Assembly (NCBI GenBank): GCA_023333565.1
Contig: JAJKFH010004053.1
Span: forward strand, 3,348,001 to 3,412,000
Length of the DNA stretch: 64,000 bases
Reading direction: 5' to 3'
Source of the DNA: Puffinus mauretanicus
Lineage: Eukaryota > Chordata > Aves > Procellariiformes > Procellariidae
Part shown: piece by piece, positions 48,181 through 63,300 of the stretch
How positions within the stretch are numbered: position 1 is the first letter of the stretch
How the letters are laid out: each line of letters starts with the position of its first letter
Program-made: the position numbers and the translations under genes
The notes under the pieces: generated by a model
Databases searched by the model: none
What the model was told of the DNA's origin: nothing
The model's input: only the letters and a program-made list of their open reading frames with translations

Positions 48181-51089
48181 ACTATCTTTCTTACTCAGAA
48201 AGATATTTTTTTAGTAGTGTCAGTTAGTATGTGTTGTTAGAATTAAGAATTTTCAGAACAAGTAATGTCTCTGCAAGATGAATAGCAATTAGTTTATATT
48301 GCTTGGCAATAAAAATTTCTTTGTCTCCCTTCCTTAGTAGCACTTGCACATGAGAAAACTTCTAAAAAAAAAAAAAAGGACAGAAAAGAGCATGGGGAAA
48401 AACACTTTTACTGCAGATGTAGATACCTAGGCTGATTTTTATTAAGGATTTTTCTGTTTAATGCTTGTACTGTACAATCTGATGTTGAGATGTGTCAGAA
48501 TGGATTACATTTTAGCTTCTATCTTCTGTACCTTAGTAGTGAATTTTTATGCTGCTTTTCTATCAAATAGTGTCATCTTGGTTAGCAGTCTTAAAAAATG
48601 TCAAGCAATGTGTATGCATAAGTTCCTATACAAACGGTAGCTTGTGCATACAATAAATAAATAGCATAAGCTATGATGTTTAAAACTTAGATTTTTGCAG
48701 CCTAGTGGCCTAAGGATTTACAATAATTCACATACATGGTTTGCTAAGCCATAGTGCACAGTCCTACTCTATAGTCCTGTTGAAGACAATAAAACAACAC
48801 CAGGCAGGTGAATATGTACTTACAGGATTGAGGTCTGATCATGAGAAGTGGTGTAGAGAGGATGTGCAGGAAAAAAATGAGTAAGAATTACAAACAAGTT
48901 GAGCAAACTCAATGATTGGAAACGACATTAATATTGTTAGCTTCATATGGTGGTCTTCGTTAGTCCAGTTGTGTTGAAGAGTTGATCACAAACTTTATTG
49001 ATAAGGCATTCAAAGGATGCTTGGGACTGTAGGTGTAGTGCTCAGCTTCTATGTAACCAGGCCACATATGCTTAATAGATCATCATCCCTTTCGTTTTCA
49101 CGAGTAGTGCAAGTTGAGATGCCATTATTAATGCTCCTTTTTATGTCATTATATGGCTCTTTTGAAACACTGGTAATTTTCACTTTCTCAGGATAGAAGC
49201 AACCCCTCAGGGGAAAGAATTACATAGTTCATGACAGTAAGCAATTGGTGATAGTTATCAGCATTAAAATTGTTGACAAATATGGACTTGTGTTTCGTAT
49301 TTAGAAAGATGTAAAAATAAAAAGACTGTTCACTGAGCTTCCCAGTCATGGAAATTAAAGAAGTCCACATAGAATTTTTTTTAAATGGTGTGATATTAGA
49401 CAGTGTTCCATTGAAATAAACATTAAATCTCCAGCTTTACAGCTTTAAATTAATTAACTGATGCATTTGAGAAGATACAGTTTACATTATAGATTATTTT
49501 AAACTACATAACCACATTTTATGTCTCTAATAGTTCTGAATAGTTGTTTTAATTAGTAATTACTAAATATAGTTGTTAGCTAATAACTTACAATAAGATC
49601 TGTATTACTAGCAGAATAGGTATTGTCAGTGAATGACTGTACACTTAGGTATATGAAAAGTATATAAAAATAACAATGTTTCAATAAAAATCTGTTAGGT
49701 TTGGGAACAGGTACCAATTTTGCACACATGATTTGGGGAACAAATTTGGACTCGCAAAAACATTTCAGTAAGCAGCAAAATGCTACATGCAGTTACAGTT
49801 ATTTAAATAGTTATTACATTAATTACTTAGATACTACATTAGTTTTATCTTCTGTGTTATTAGCGGTGGTAGCTGAAAGGATTCAAACATGTAAATAGTC
49901 TGATTGTGCTAACACACTAAGTTGTTAGGAGAATAAATCGTAATTCTTGTCTGCAACTGATTGCAAAATCAAAATTACACAGCAAAAATATGCCTTGATC
50001 TTAGAGCTGGGATCAAGCACCATTACTGATTTAGTTGTATTGCGTGGGCATTAATAATGTGGTTAATAGTCCTATTGATTTAGTGGAGAGAACATAAATG
50101 GGGAAAGCTATGTATGAGCATGCTTATTTTAAGGAAGCAGGCTGAGATTTTCAAAAGTGCTCCTTAGTGATTTGTTTGTGCTGCCTCTGCAATGAATGTG
50201 TGAGCATCCAAGTGTGAGCACATATGCCTTTTAAAATAATGAAGTCTTTTAACATTACCAAAACTTCAAAAGGTAGGTTTGTAGGGTGATAACCTTTTTT
50301 CACCTGAAGGTTTTTCTGTTGAAAGAAAAGAGAAAATATACCTCTCCTATTGAAGGTCCATAGAAATGTTCCATTCCCTATGTACATTGTGAAAGATCCC
50401 AGTAGCATAAAAGGATTTGCTCCACCTTCTGCAAATTAATTTTAAAAACCCTAGAAAATCTTCACAGTAACTTATCTGCTAATTTCATAACATCATTTAA
50501 AAGGGCTCTAAAGGCCTTGCAGTCAGAATAGGTTAAATCAACATAATTAACTCCTGAAAGCTTCTATATTATGAAGGATATAGACCTATTGATGTAAAGT
50601 TCATACTCCACTATATAATGTTCTCATTCTCGGTTATATACTACTGAGCATTTCTTTTTTTATTACTGACAACTAAATTTTTATTAACTCTTCTACTCTT
50701 TTATAGCCTTTATGGTCAAATTTGTTGTCATTTGACTTCCTGTCATTTTCCACAACCCTGTATCATCGATCTTTCCATGAAACACCAGGGGATGCAATGG
50801 GAGAAGACTAAAAAGGATATTTTTTTTTCTTAATATTATGAACACAAAATATGGTTTATTTATGGTTTCTAATTAAGTTCCTTTTTCCACAGTAGGAAGG
50901 CAGAGGAGGAATAATTAGGAAAATGATATATTTGCAAAAGCTTGGGGGTGAGGAGAGGGTTGTGTGAACAGATGTGTGTGGGTGGATGAGAGTGCAAAAG
51001 ACACAGTAAAAATGTATGAGTGCATGCAAGTGCTAACAGAACATATAGTGCCTATTTGTATATGAGCATTTGCATGCGTACGACAGTAC

Positions 51090-51144
51090 GCACAAAAAAG
51101 CTGTGCATTTACAAAGCCGCGCACAAAAAGCCGTGCATTTACAA
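51090..51144. repeat. 24/25-bp direct repeat, 31-bp period
   Basis: GCACAAAAAAGCTGTGCATT then TACAA at 51090-51114 recurs with one A missing and one substitution (T to C) at 51121-51144. A local tandem duplication with slight divergence. Confidence 0.85.
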
Positions 51145-52509
51145 CAGATGTCAAAAGATGTTCTGTGATTCCAAGTACCCCACCAAATGGTTATCAGCTA
51201 CTGTTTTGCTCCATTAGTGTTCAAGTCTCTTTATAGTACTTTTTCATGTAGTTTTCCATATTCAGGTAGGCATATATTGCCTTAAATGCTTCTAGCATAG
51301 CATTGTTTATTCACAGAAACTAATCCTCCATAATTTTTGCATATTGTGGAGTCACTGTAGGTGAATTCACATAAATTAAGTAGTGAGATGAGTTGTTTTC
51401 TTTCATCTGCTTGTTGCATCTGTTTACTGAGGAAATGGCATCAAATGAAATTTGGCACATCCTTAATCCTTAAATCATCTCGGTCTTCACTAGAGGAATG
51501 TGTTGAGCATCCCCAGTGCACCGACTGCACCAATTTTTCTCTCGCTGTGCCGTAGGAGTTCAGCCTACCTGGAATGCGACATTTCTTTTCTGAGTGGGAG
51601 CCATAACCTAGAGAAAAGTAAAGCCAGTGCGAGGTCTGTACAGTTCTTGTCACAAAGCTTCATGTGCAGAAATTTTGCAAAATGACTTCTGGCTCCAGTT
51701 TGGGGATAAGAAGAACTGATTGTTGTTGGGTTTATGTAGTTTGATTCTAACTACACAGACTTAACTCTGAAACAGTATTGTAAAACTTCAGACTTACAAA
51801 AGATTACATCTAAAGATTCTGGGAGAGTTTTATCAGAACATTTGAAAGATGAAGAAAAATGCAAGATGTTAGGCAATAAATGCAAGTGTTGAACTTAAAA
51901 TTACTGAACTACAATTTTGTAAATCTTGACTTGAGCTTAACTTGCATTGGCTTCTGTAACATTGCACTTCGCAATAGATTCTATGTTTGATTGCAGTTGT
52001 AAACCCCTCTTTATGTGTACAGCTGAGTAAATAATGCTGTTAAAAGGAACTAAAGAGACATTTCAAATTTTAAGTAAAAGAGATGAGATGGAGTTTCAGT
52101 TTCTGTTTCTTGGTGGTTTTCCTTTTTGAGCGTCAGTGTTACATCACTGTTGAAGTGTAAACTCTCAAATCGCTGAATTTTTAAAAACGCAATTCAGACT
52201 TAATTTTTGCTGTATTTGGGGGTGATTTGAAGTTGACGGCTTCATGCGTGTAAGTTCAACTTACTAACACCATCCTGAATTCAGGTGTGAATTTTACCTT
52301 TAGTATGTTTATTGTTTTGTGAACTGTGCCTGAAGACTATGAGGATAGTCTTGGGGTGGAAGGGATGGAGCAGTAAGGGCATAGCAGTGTCCATATTAGC
52401 ACCACTTGTGATTTGCTTTTTGTTTCACGTTTGTTTCACAGCTGCCCTGTTCCACCATCCTGCATGTAGCTTTGTAGTGTATCCATTTGTCTGTCTCTGT
52501 CCAAGGAAT

Positions 52510-52544
52510 TGTCCAAATTTATCTGGACAAATGTCCAAATTTAT
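52510..52544. repeat. 13-bp direct repeat
   Basis: TGTCCAAATTTAT occurs at 52510-52522 and 52532-52544. The spacer carries a partial inverted copy (TGGACAAA). Minor local structure. Confidence 0.75.
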
Positions 52545-55500
52545 TGGGTAATCTGATGCACTACTCCAAGTACAGATACTACTAATTGAGCAATAGGAGG
52601 AAGAACCTTGTCAGGAAAAAAATATGCGTTCTTGATCTTTCCCATTCCTCTTACACAGTAGTGGCAGCATCAGACTGAAAGACTAGATTCTAAATGGTAT
52701 TGGATACTATCAATATTTTCTTCAAAATAAAATTAAAAGTGAAAGGAAACTCCACTGTAAACAGAGTCAATACAAACTAATCATTCATTTTTCCAGAAAG
52801 AGTTTGTGAACGAATTATTTGTCTGTTACTTGCTCTGTAAGATTGTAAACTCTTTTACAGTTGAGTTTGAATATCCCTAACCAAGACAAAAGCAGGGTGA
52901 GGATCTCGGGATCTTGAAAGGCCTGTGGGAGAAAAAAGGATCTTGCAAAGGTTATGAGATAAGGGGTCTGTTCATGAGACTACTCTGCCTTGCACTCTTG
53001 TATTGAGTCACACATAAGTCTTTCCCCACTGAATGCTACAGTTAATGCTGGGTATATACTTTTGACTTTGAAATCTACGCTTTTAATTAGCGTATATGTT
53101 TGTTATTGTTGTTATTAACTGTCATCCTTTCTGCTGTATGCATGTTCACGATACATCCTAATGATGCTGTAATGGGAAAAAGTAGTACTCCCAGAACATC
53201 AATAAGAATGATGTAAATAATAGAAAATGCTAGCTGTACCTGAAACAACCAGTTCCCAAACAATTCTACAGCATAAATAGATGCCTGGTCTCTCTTTGAC
53301 TAAGATAACCCTCTGAGATACAGCAACTGTGCTGGGCCTGGCAGTGCCTTTGTGAAGGAACTTGCTTTCTTTTCCTTTGAAGAGAAACTTTCCTGTGGGG
53401 TTAGGCCAGATCAGAAGCCAGATTATGTGTTTTGGAGAACACAATTACATCATTAGGTTAAACACAAAGTAAGGACTTGATAGAGCCGACTTAATGGAGG
53501 GTGTTTGCATCAGATTCATCATTCGCTATCAGGTAATTGTGAAATTGCTTTAAGCCATAACAACAACATTCACCCCCTCCCTCATCCTCCAGTTCAGTTC
53601 CTCTCCTTTAAAGTCTCTGGGGTCATGACCCACCTGGAGGCCAAATATGTGGTATCTGGTGTACTGAATGATCTGATTATATTTTTACTAGCAGAGCCTT
53701 CAACTCAATGTGCAGTTCTACTCCAAAGAGCTATTGGGTAACAATCCACTTTCCAGAGGTTACTTTTTTTTGGTATGTGAAGGACCATAGTCACCTATTT
53801 TCTAACTAAAAGTGGGTAGAGTTTTCTGTACTTAAACACTGCAAGTCTTCTGGAGCAGTAAAGAAGCTGGGCTCTGGTTCTTCTTGAAGATTCAGTGTCA
53901 TGTTTCTGCACAGATCTTTTGAAATCTGGATGACAGCATAGGACAAGATTATTTGATTGAACTGACAAGACTTTCTTGCAAGTTCAGCTTCCGGAGTTGA
54001 AAGAGTCATCAGAATTTCCCTGGGTCCTTCACCGCAAGTTAAGCGATGCGGAGCTAAACTCAATCATCGCTGAAATTTTCTTTATGTTACTTCCATTTCT
54101 GTCTGCCTTGATTGGAAGCTCCCGTCAATTGTAGTTTTGTTTTCTGTAATGAATGCCCATATTTACTTTTTTATAAAAATATAGCATTAATACTTACTCA
54201 CCTGTGGTCAGGTTAGTGGAATTTCATGGTTGCCTTGTTCATGTCTCTTTGTAAGGACCGAGATTGAGATGTGAGGGCTGCCTTCCAGCTCTGTTGTTAA
54301 GGCAGCTCTCAAACTCCAGCAAATCTCACAGTTAATCCTCCAGTTCAGTGATGGGCCACTGCAAAGAAGACTTGAAGTAGGCTTAGGAAATCTGCTTTGA
54401 AGAAGCATAGCAGCAGTGGAGATGTGTTGGGTAGTAATCATGATGCCTTGGTATCTGGATCTTTGCAGAGAAGTACCCTGAGAGTGATAGAGCCTGGAGG
54501 TGCAGGTAATCTGAATTTTTCTCCTCTTATTTTATGTTTTGCTGCACATTTCATTTTGAAATTATTCTGTTTTAATTGTGTCTTCTGGTCTCTTTATAGT
54601 AAGTTTTAAGGACATGAAATAAAAATTGTCTGTCTGAGTAGAGTGGCAAAGTTGGTGAGGTAAAGCGGGGAAGCCTGGAGAGTGGCTGTTGTCAAACTGA
54701 ACCTTCTGCCTTGGCAGGGTGGCGGGGGAGGAGAATGTATAGCAGCAAATTTTAATATACATATATACTCTGCATAATGCAGATATTAATATCCTGCAGA
54801 GTCCAATCCAAAACAGAACTCAAAAAGTTGCTAAGAGAAGTAGGCAACTTATGAATTACACTGGTATCCAGTGGTGCAGGTAAAAGGAAAGGTGAGGTTT
54901 GGAATACTGTATTACAGATGTACAAATTGCTCGTTGCTGGGAATCTGCTGAGCTAGCTGCGGTTAGTGTGTATGTCGATATGGAAGGAATTATTCACTCC
55001 TAAATCAAACCTCCTGCCCATTAGAAACCTCTCAGTACACCCAAGTAGGCTCTGGCGTAGTCGGTGCAGTATGGCTGGGTACAGGACGGTGAGTGTGAGT
55101 GTGAGCACTGAGGTATCAGTGTTGACAGGAGGAAAACAGGCCTGTGAGACTGGGAAGGAACTCCTCAGTCACGTCCAGCTCCGTTTTCTCTCAGACACTG
55201 TGTCAGGTATTCTCAATTGTACTCAGCCTGGGACTGTCTTTCCCACATCCCCCTGAGCTCACTGACGCTACATCAGATGTGCAGAATTTTAGGGAACACT
55301 TAATTTCACTCTAGAAAGCAACAAGGGTTTTTTTGTTTGTTTGTTTTATTTTTACCAAATGGCGTCATATAGAAATGTAGGATAGACATATTATTTGGAT
55401 AACTTTTTTTAACAATGAGCATTAATTTAGTTACATTAAATCATTGGTTTTGGTCACATTTAAATGCAGATATGGCAGGTACATGTCTTAACAACAGAAA

Positions 55501-55559
55501 TGTTTTTTTCCTCTTTTTTCCTTCCCTTCAAATTCCACCAACTTATTTTTCCTTCAGAC

Positions 55560-56237
55560 TCTTTGCTGCCTCCTCAGCCCCGCTCCGCCGCGCATTCAAC
55601 ACACGCTGTGCTCCTGCAGCCTCCTCTGCCGCTGCTGTGGTGGGCTCACTGTGAGCTGCCTCCCATTTACACTGGGAGGAGGAAAACGAAGCGCTTCCTA
55701 ACTGCACTAGGCGTTTAGGGGTAGAATCAAAAGCAGAAACACTAAGGCATTAATACCTTGAATTGGTGCTCCTGGCTTTTGGGCAGGCTGGATCAGGATG
55801 GCACAACCCCAACCAGCCAGCAGCTCACTGTCGGAGGGTCTCGCCAGCTCCTCTCCCCTGCAGAGGGAGAGCCTCCTGCCCCTCCCGCCCCTGCTCTCCC
55901 CCGTCAGCTCCCTTGAACTCCAAATGACGCCCAGCTGTCCTAATGGCCTCAGGCGGTGTTAGGAAATCAGCTGCCCGGTGCTGGCTCCCTGGCGCTGGTC
56001 TCCGGGGCTCCCAGCCCAGCAGGACCCCCGGCCACTCTGCCCTCTGGTACCTCCGCCTGCCCCGTCTTGCACAAACACGTCCCCGAGAAGCCTTCCTGCT
56101 CTCCTTCCATGCTGCAGAGACCAGTGCTCACACACGTTGTGGTTCCTAAGCTTTCCTTTACTTGGTGCTTCCAACTGCAATCTTGTTTTCTCTTGACGAA
56201 CTGGAAACGTCCTCCTAACGTTAACCAACCTTCTCAG
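55560..56237 (+). promoter_or_regulatory. GC-rich block: candidate 5' non-coding exon / promoter
   Basis: A marked rise in GC and CpG within AT-rich DNA, especially 55565-55640 and 55850-56110, about 2.2 kb upstream of the first GREB1L coding exon. At 56231-56240 the sequence TTCTCAG/GTA, continuing GTAAAT, is a good splice-donor match, so an exon ending at 56237 could splice to the acceptor at 58437. Overlapping open frames on both strands (up to 111 codons) are rich in Pro, Ser and Arg and look like by-products of GC content. It could be an alternative first exon, an enhancer or just a GC-rich patch; no TATA box supports a start. Confidence 0.3.
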
Positions 56238-58821
<2,584 letters not shown>

Positions 58822-59019
58822 ATGTGAAGCCAAAGGTAGAAGAGTTGGATAAAGAGTTAGTACATCGCTATTCACAAAATGGAAACTTGGACTTTTCTAC
58901 CAACCAAACTGTTAATGAAATGGAAGATGAAGAGGAGGATGAAGACATGTCAGATTCAAGTAGTCCACCAATCCCGTATTCACAAAAACCTGCCCCGGAA
59001 GGGTCTTGCACTACTGATG
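58822..59019 (+). CDS. GREB1L: GREB1L, second coding exon (residues 53-118 plus split codon 119)
   Basis: The split Asp codon joins in frame with the previous exon, giving [20 protein letters not shown], then [20 protein letters not shown] with an acidic run (residues about 87-96), then [20 protein letters not shown]. This matches vertebrate GREB1L, including the acidic stretch and the SCTTDG end. The exon is 198 bp, a multiple of three, so phase 1 is preserved. The donor is GATG/GTTGGT at 59019/59020, a weaker than average match. The acidic segment is probably disordered. In the family the next exon continues with Phe-Cys-Gln after the glycine; no such exon is found before 64000. Confidence 0.94.
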
Positions 59020-59939
59020 GTTGGTGTCCATTCTTTTACATGTGTGATCTTTACAACTAGAATGCATAGTCTCTATAGTTAGAAACTTTTGAGCTAGGAA
59101 GTCTGGAAATACAGTTTATAGGCAAAGCCTTAAATCTGAGAAAATACGGAATAAGAGGACTTGTTTCAGGACATAAAATGTAATGCATTATTTGAAAGCA
59201 GGGTCTAAGACTTGCTGTGGCACTTTATCAGTTTCTGAAAGCCCCTTGTTTTCTTTGGTCATCACTGGTTTACTGTCCTCAAAGAAGTTGCATAAGTCAG
59301 CATCAGTACGGCTGGTTCTCAATCTATCCCTAAATTATTCTCAGAAATGTTGGCAAAGCTGGATTTAGTTGCTTCCATGGGCAGAAGGAAGAGTTTGGAG
59401 AGAGAAAATGGAGGTGTTCCTTCTGCTGCCAAGGGGATAAGGGGGATGGTAGTGGAAGCTTGTCTGTTTTGTCTTTGCCACCTGCCTGCTGGCCATTACT
59501 AGTTTACCCTGAGCTGTCCTTATGGTTAGTCTAAAAAAGCAAAGTTGTTGACAGTACTATTTTTGTTTGTTTCTAAATGTGTTAAAGAAAGGGTTAGATC
59601 ATTATGAATATATCTATTGGAACAAGTAAACTTGATGTAATTGGTTCATCTTATCTCATAATTGTGCTATTCTGAAGATTTAACTTCCTTGAAGAGGGAA
59701 GATCTATTCATATTTATTAGATACGCTTCTCTTAAAAACAACTTCCGCCCCCCTCAAACCCTTGGAAACAAACAACCCTTCCCACCAGATCCAAAATCCA
59801 TTCTTGACGTTTTGTTCAGTATCTTCCTGAATTGTGGGAGAAAGTATAAAATGATGTATTCCTAGGAAGGTATTCTCAATTGAAGACAAGTATCAGTAAA
59901 GGCTGCAAAATCTGTGGAGAGCACGAGCAGCTCTGATCA
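59020..59939 (+). other. GREB1L intron, first part
   Basis: Start of the long intron after the second coding exon. Non-coding; no repeat family recognised in this part. Confidence 0.7.
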
Positions 59940-60340
59940 CTTCTGTTAAAGAAATGTAAAATAAACTGGGCAGGATGCAGAGGAGAACCAACAGCATGGT
60001 AAGAGGAAGGAGTTCTGTCTAACGAGGCTCTTTGCCTACCAGGACAAAAGCTGAGATGGTGTATGCTTACACCTTGTAAGTATATCAAGGATAAAACACT
60101 AAGGAGGGAGAAGAGCCGGTCATGCCAACAGGGCCCTGCAGAAGTGTAATGGATGCATAAAATGGTTGTGAATGCATTCAGGGTAAAGGTTTAGGTTTCT
60201 TTAACTATTGGTGACGCGGTTCTGGACCAGCCTGCCAGTAGTGGGAGTGGGGCTCAAAACCTTATCTAGCTCCGAGGCCACCATTCATTCGATGGTGAAA
60301 GAGCTTTTTATATGACATCAGAAGATCTTTCTGAGTCTCA
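59940..60340 (+). mobile_element. ancient CR1-like LINE fragment
   Basis: Decayed but recognisable CR1-type ORF2 C-terminal and 3' sequence. Phrases in order include AAGTATATCAAGGATAAAAC, AGGAGGGAGAAGAGCC, GTCATGCCAACAGGGC, a segment corresponding to the conserved R-x-N-G-C region near 60149, AACTATTGGTGACGCGGTTC and TGGACCAGCCTGCCAGTAGT. The match is by recall of old CR1/L3-like consensus wording, with many substitutions and frame breaks. It is much older than copies 1-3 and sits within the GREB1L intron. Family assignment uncertain. Confidence 0.6.
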
Positions 60341-63300
60341 CTCGCATGTTGTGGTGATTTCTGGTTGCGCTTGCATGCCCAGACAGAAATGTTACTTAAA
60401 TGTCTATGTCTTTACTTGAGAGGTGACCTTTCATCCATGTGCGAGCTGTTCCATGTTTGCCAGTGCCTTTGCCGCCTCTGCTCAGGATTGCTTCATAAGG
60501 CTGCCCTGCCTGATGTGACACTACAAGGAGGTGCTCGGCTGTCAAGTGCTCACTGCAATGCAGACCTCTATGCTGTGGCTGCACATTGCATGTCACAAGG
60601 TTATGCCTAGTTATGCTATAGTTACATAATATATCTAATTATGTATACATGTAGGCATTATGTATACATATAAGGTAATATGTACCTATATACAATAAAA
60701 GGTATTATGTTTTTCAGTATGTCCTGGAAAAAGGTTACCTTCCAGGGGCAGTTCTGTGTTTTGATTTTTGTCTGGAAGTCTTTTATGATTAGAGCACCCT
60801 AGAAGAAAGTTTCCTGTGTTACATCCGCAGAATTTTAGGATTGTTCATTAGTCTTTGTCAGGTTTACCATTCTGAATTTACAAAATCTGTTTTGCTCTTC
60901 AATGTTGATCTCAAGGAGCTAACTTAAGAGAGCAGTAGTTTTGTATCTGGAAAAGGAAAGGAAAATACATTTTTTTAAATACTGCTAATGATCTGTTAGG
61001 ACAGTTTTACAGAAGGGTTTAAAACACCCAGGTTCCCAAACATTCATGGTGCACCGTATGCCGTATCTCAGCAAGATATTAATCTGATAGCTCGTCTTTC
61101 ATCTCATGAATATGCCCTTCCAGAGATGTAAGACAGGATCGCTGCCTTTGTTTACATCCCTTATCTTAGTTATTTAATTACAAAGATAAATAACATTAGG
61201 AAAATGTTAAATAATACTAATAGACTAATTGAAGTCACTGTAAGCATTTGGATGCTTTAAACTAAGCATGTGTTTAATTGCTTATCCAAGAGCAAAATAT
61301 TGGTACTAGAACCTGCAGTTCATAGCTCTGCTTGCTGTAAACCCCATCTCCCACCTTTTAGCACAGATGGGGTGAAACCTTTTTCCCTTTTAAGGTATTT
61401 GTGCTGTTTGCTTTTCCTGAATTCAGGATTTATGCCATAACCATCATATTATTTTCTGTGGTGAATTGTTCTTTTATTCAGATGGCTGAGTTGTCAGTCA
61501 CGTGGGTGCAGAAAGTAGATCTTAATGCCTTTATTCATCAGTTAAAAAAATAAGTGCCTCACAAGTGACAGTTTGTTGGATGTTCCTTCTTAGCTGGCCA
61601 TAATATTAGATCCCTTAACTCTCCTGTTAGCCCATTGGAAAGAGCAAAGGCATTTGCCATTGATCCTTACTATTAGTCATAAAAGTAAAGACTTTGTAAT
61701 CAAGAAGAATAATGGTATTTGGGGGATTCACTTATTTTCAGGGGCTGCTCAGCACAAACATTGGTAACTAACTTACCCGTTCCGTGAAAATAAGGTCTTC
61801 GTTTTCATACAGGTACCTCAAATATGCAACAAAATAATACAAGAAGCTGTTCTGAACCACTTGTTTGCTGTAGCTTTAAAAGAGGCTATTTCTAATTTGT
61901 GGAATAGCATTTTATGCAAGCTGTGGGAAACACAATAGTAGCACCTTTCTTTTGTTAGTAAATCCTCAATTTACCTGATGCTTAAAGAAGGGCCAAGGGA
62001 GTTTCAGAAGCAATTAGGTAAGCAGGTACTTAACACCTGATCAGTTGCTGTGAAGTTACAATAGCAAGTGACAGTGACCGGTAATTCATATGTAATTCTT
62101 GGAAGCTAATTCCTTATGCAAATACCCCATTTATTGCAGTACAACAAGGGGCTGGTATCCCACATTGAAACTACTTCTTATTACTGGTCGGGAAGGGGAA
62201 AATATATACAAATTTCATTTTTAAGAAGATTCCAGCACTTCTAGGTGTTGACAGTTGCGGGGATACATTTTCATTTTCAGGAAGATGGGACTGGATTAAT
62301 TTAAATGAAGTGATGTTGGAGAATGCAAATGTGCTTCTCAGAAGCAAAAACTAATGAATCTTCTTTCAAAGAAATGCAGATAATGTCTGTAAGAGCTATT
62401 CATTATTCTTTTTTGTGACTGCTCTTGGTATTTGCAAATCTCTAATCAGAATATAAATGCCTGTTCTTTATTTAAAACAAAGCTGAGGTCCTGTGGGAAG
62501 ATTATTTTTTTAATGGAACAGTTCAGCTGCGTGCTTTTACTTTTTGTAATTACACATTATATTTCATAAAGAGAAGCTGGTTTGTTTTAGTGGCTCATGG
62601 GTTTTCTCCTCTTTATACTTAGATGTCCATAAATGTGACACTGAAGTGCATTCTTTTTTCTTAAGAGTTATATGTGTTAGTGCTGCTTGACATAGAAATT
62701 TAGGTGCAAACTCAATTATAAATCAATAATTAATAATAAATGTAAATGGATTTTGCACGTTCTAAATCTTAAACATGGGCAGCACAAGTTCTGCTTGTAC
62801 AGAGACATCATGTCTTGTCTTTCCTAATGTGGAAATGGTTCTGTCTCACAGATAATTAAATATCAATGCAAAATCATGCAAAACAGAAAAAAAAGGTTTG
62901 GGGTCTCTGTGTTGCTTGCTAGTTAGAAACATACAATTCTATATACATATAAATATAGCAGAGAAAGGGGTTAATCCCTCCTTCCTCTCCCCACAGTCAG
63001 TTACTTGCTTCCAAATTAATGTTTCTCACGTGGAATTTTCTCATTCAGTTTAAAAAAGCAGCAGGAACTTAAAACTCGAAGAGTGATTTGCAGCCCCAAA
63101 AGCCAAGGGAAAGAAGGATAATGAAGGGCTCTTGAACATACCATCTGCTTGTCTTTGAAGGAAAATTCAAGACTTTCACTGCACAGAAGCAGATTTGCAT
63201 TCTCTCCATACCTCCTGGTCGAAGTGAGCCCCAGCTGTACCTGGCCAAGCTCCGCAGCCCTCCCTGGCTCTCTTGTTGCAGCTGTTGAATAAACAAGAGA

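Larger units (their letters stand above)
48181..55559. other. non-coding DNA, no gene seen
   Basis: AT-rich non-coding sequence. Small local duplications occur at 51090-51144 (24-25-bp unit, listed separately) and 52510-52544 (TGTCCAAATTTAT twice). A 10-bp palindrome GGTCATGACC lies at 53621-53630, and a TTTG-rich simple repeat near 55325-55350. No supportable gene or RNA was found. Confidence 0.5.

Noticed and set aside
53621..53630. GGTCATGACC palindrome as an oestrogen response element
   Set aside because: An oestrogen response element needs a 3-bp spacer between half-sites; here the spacing is zero.
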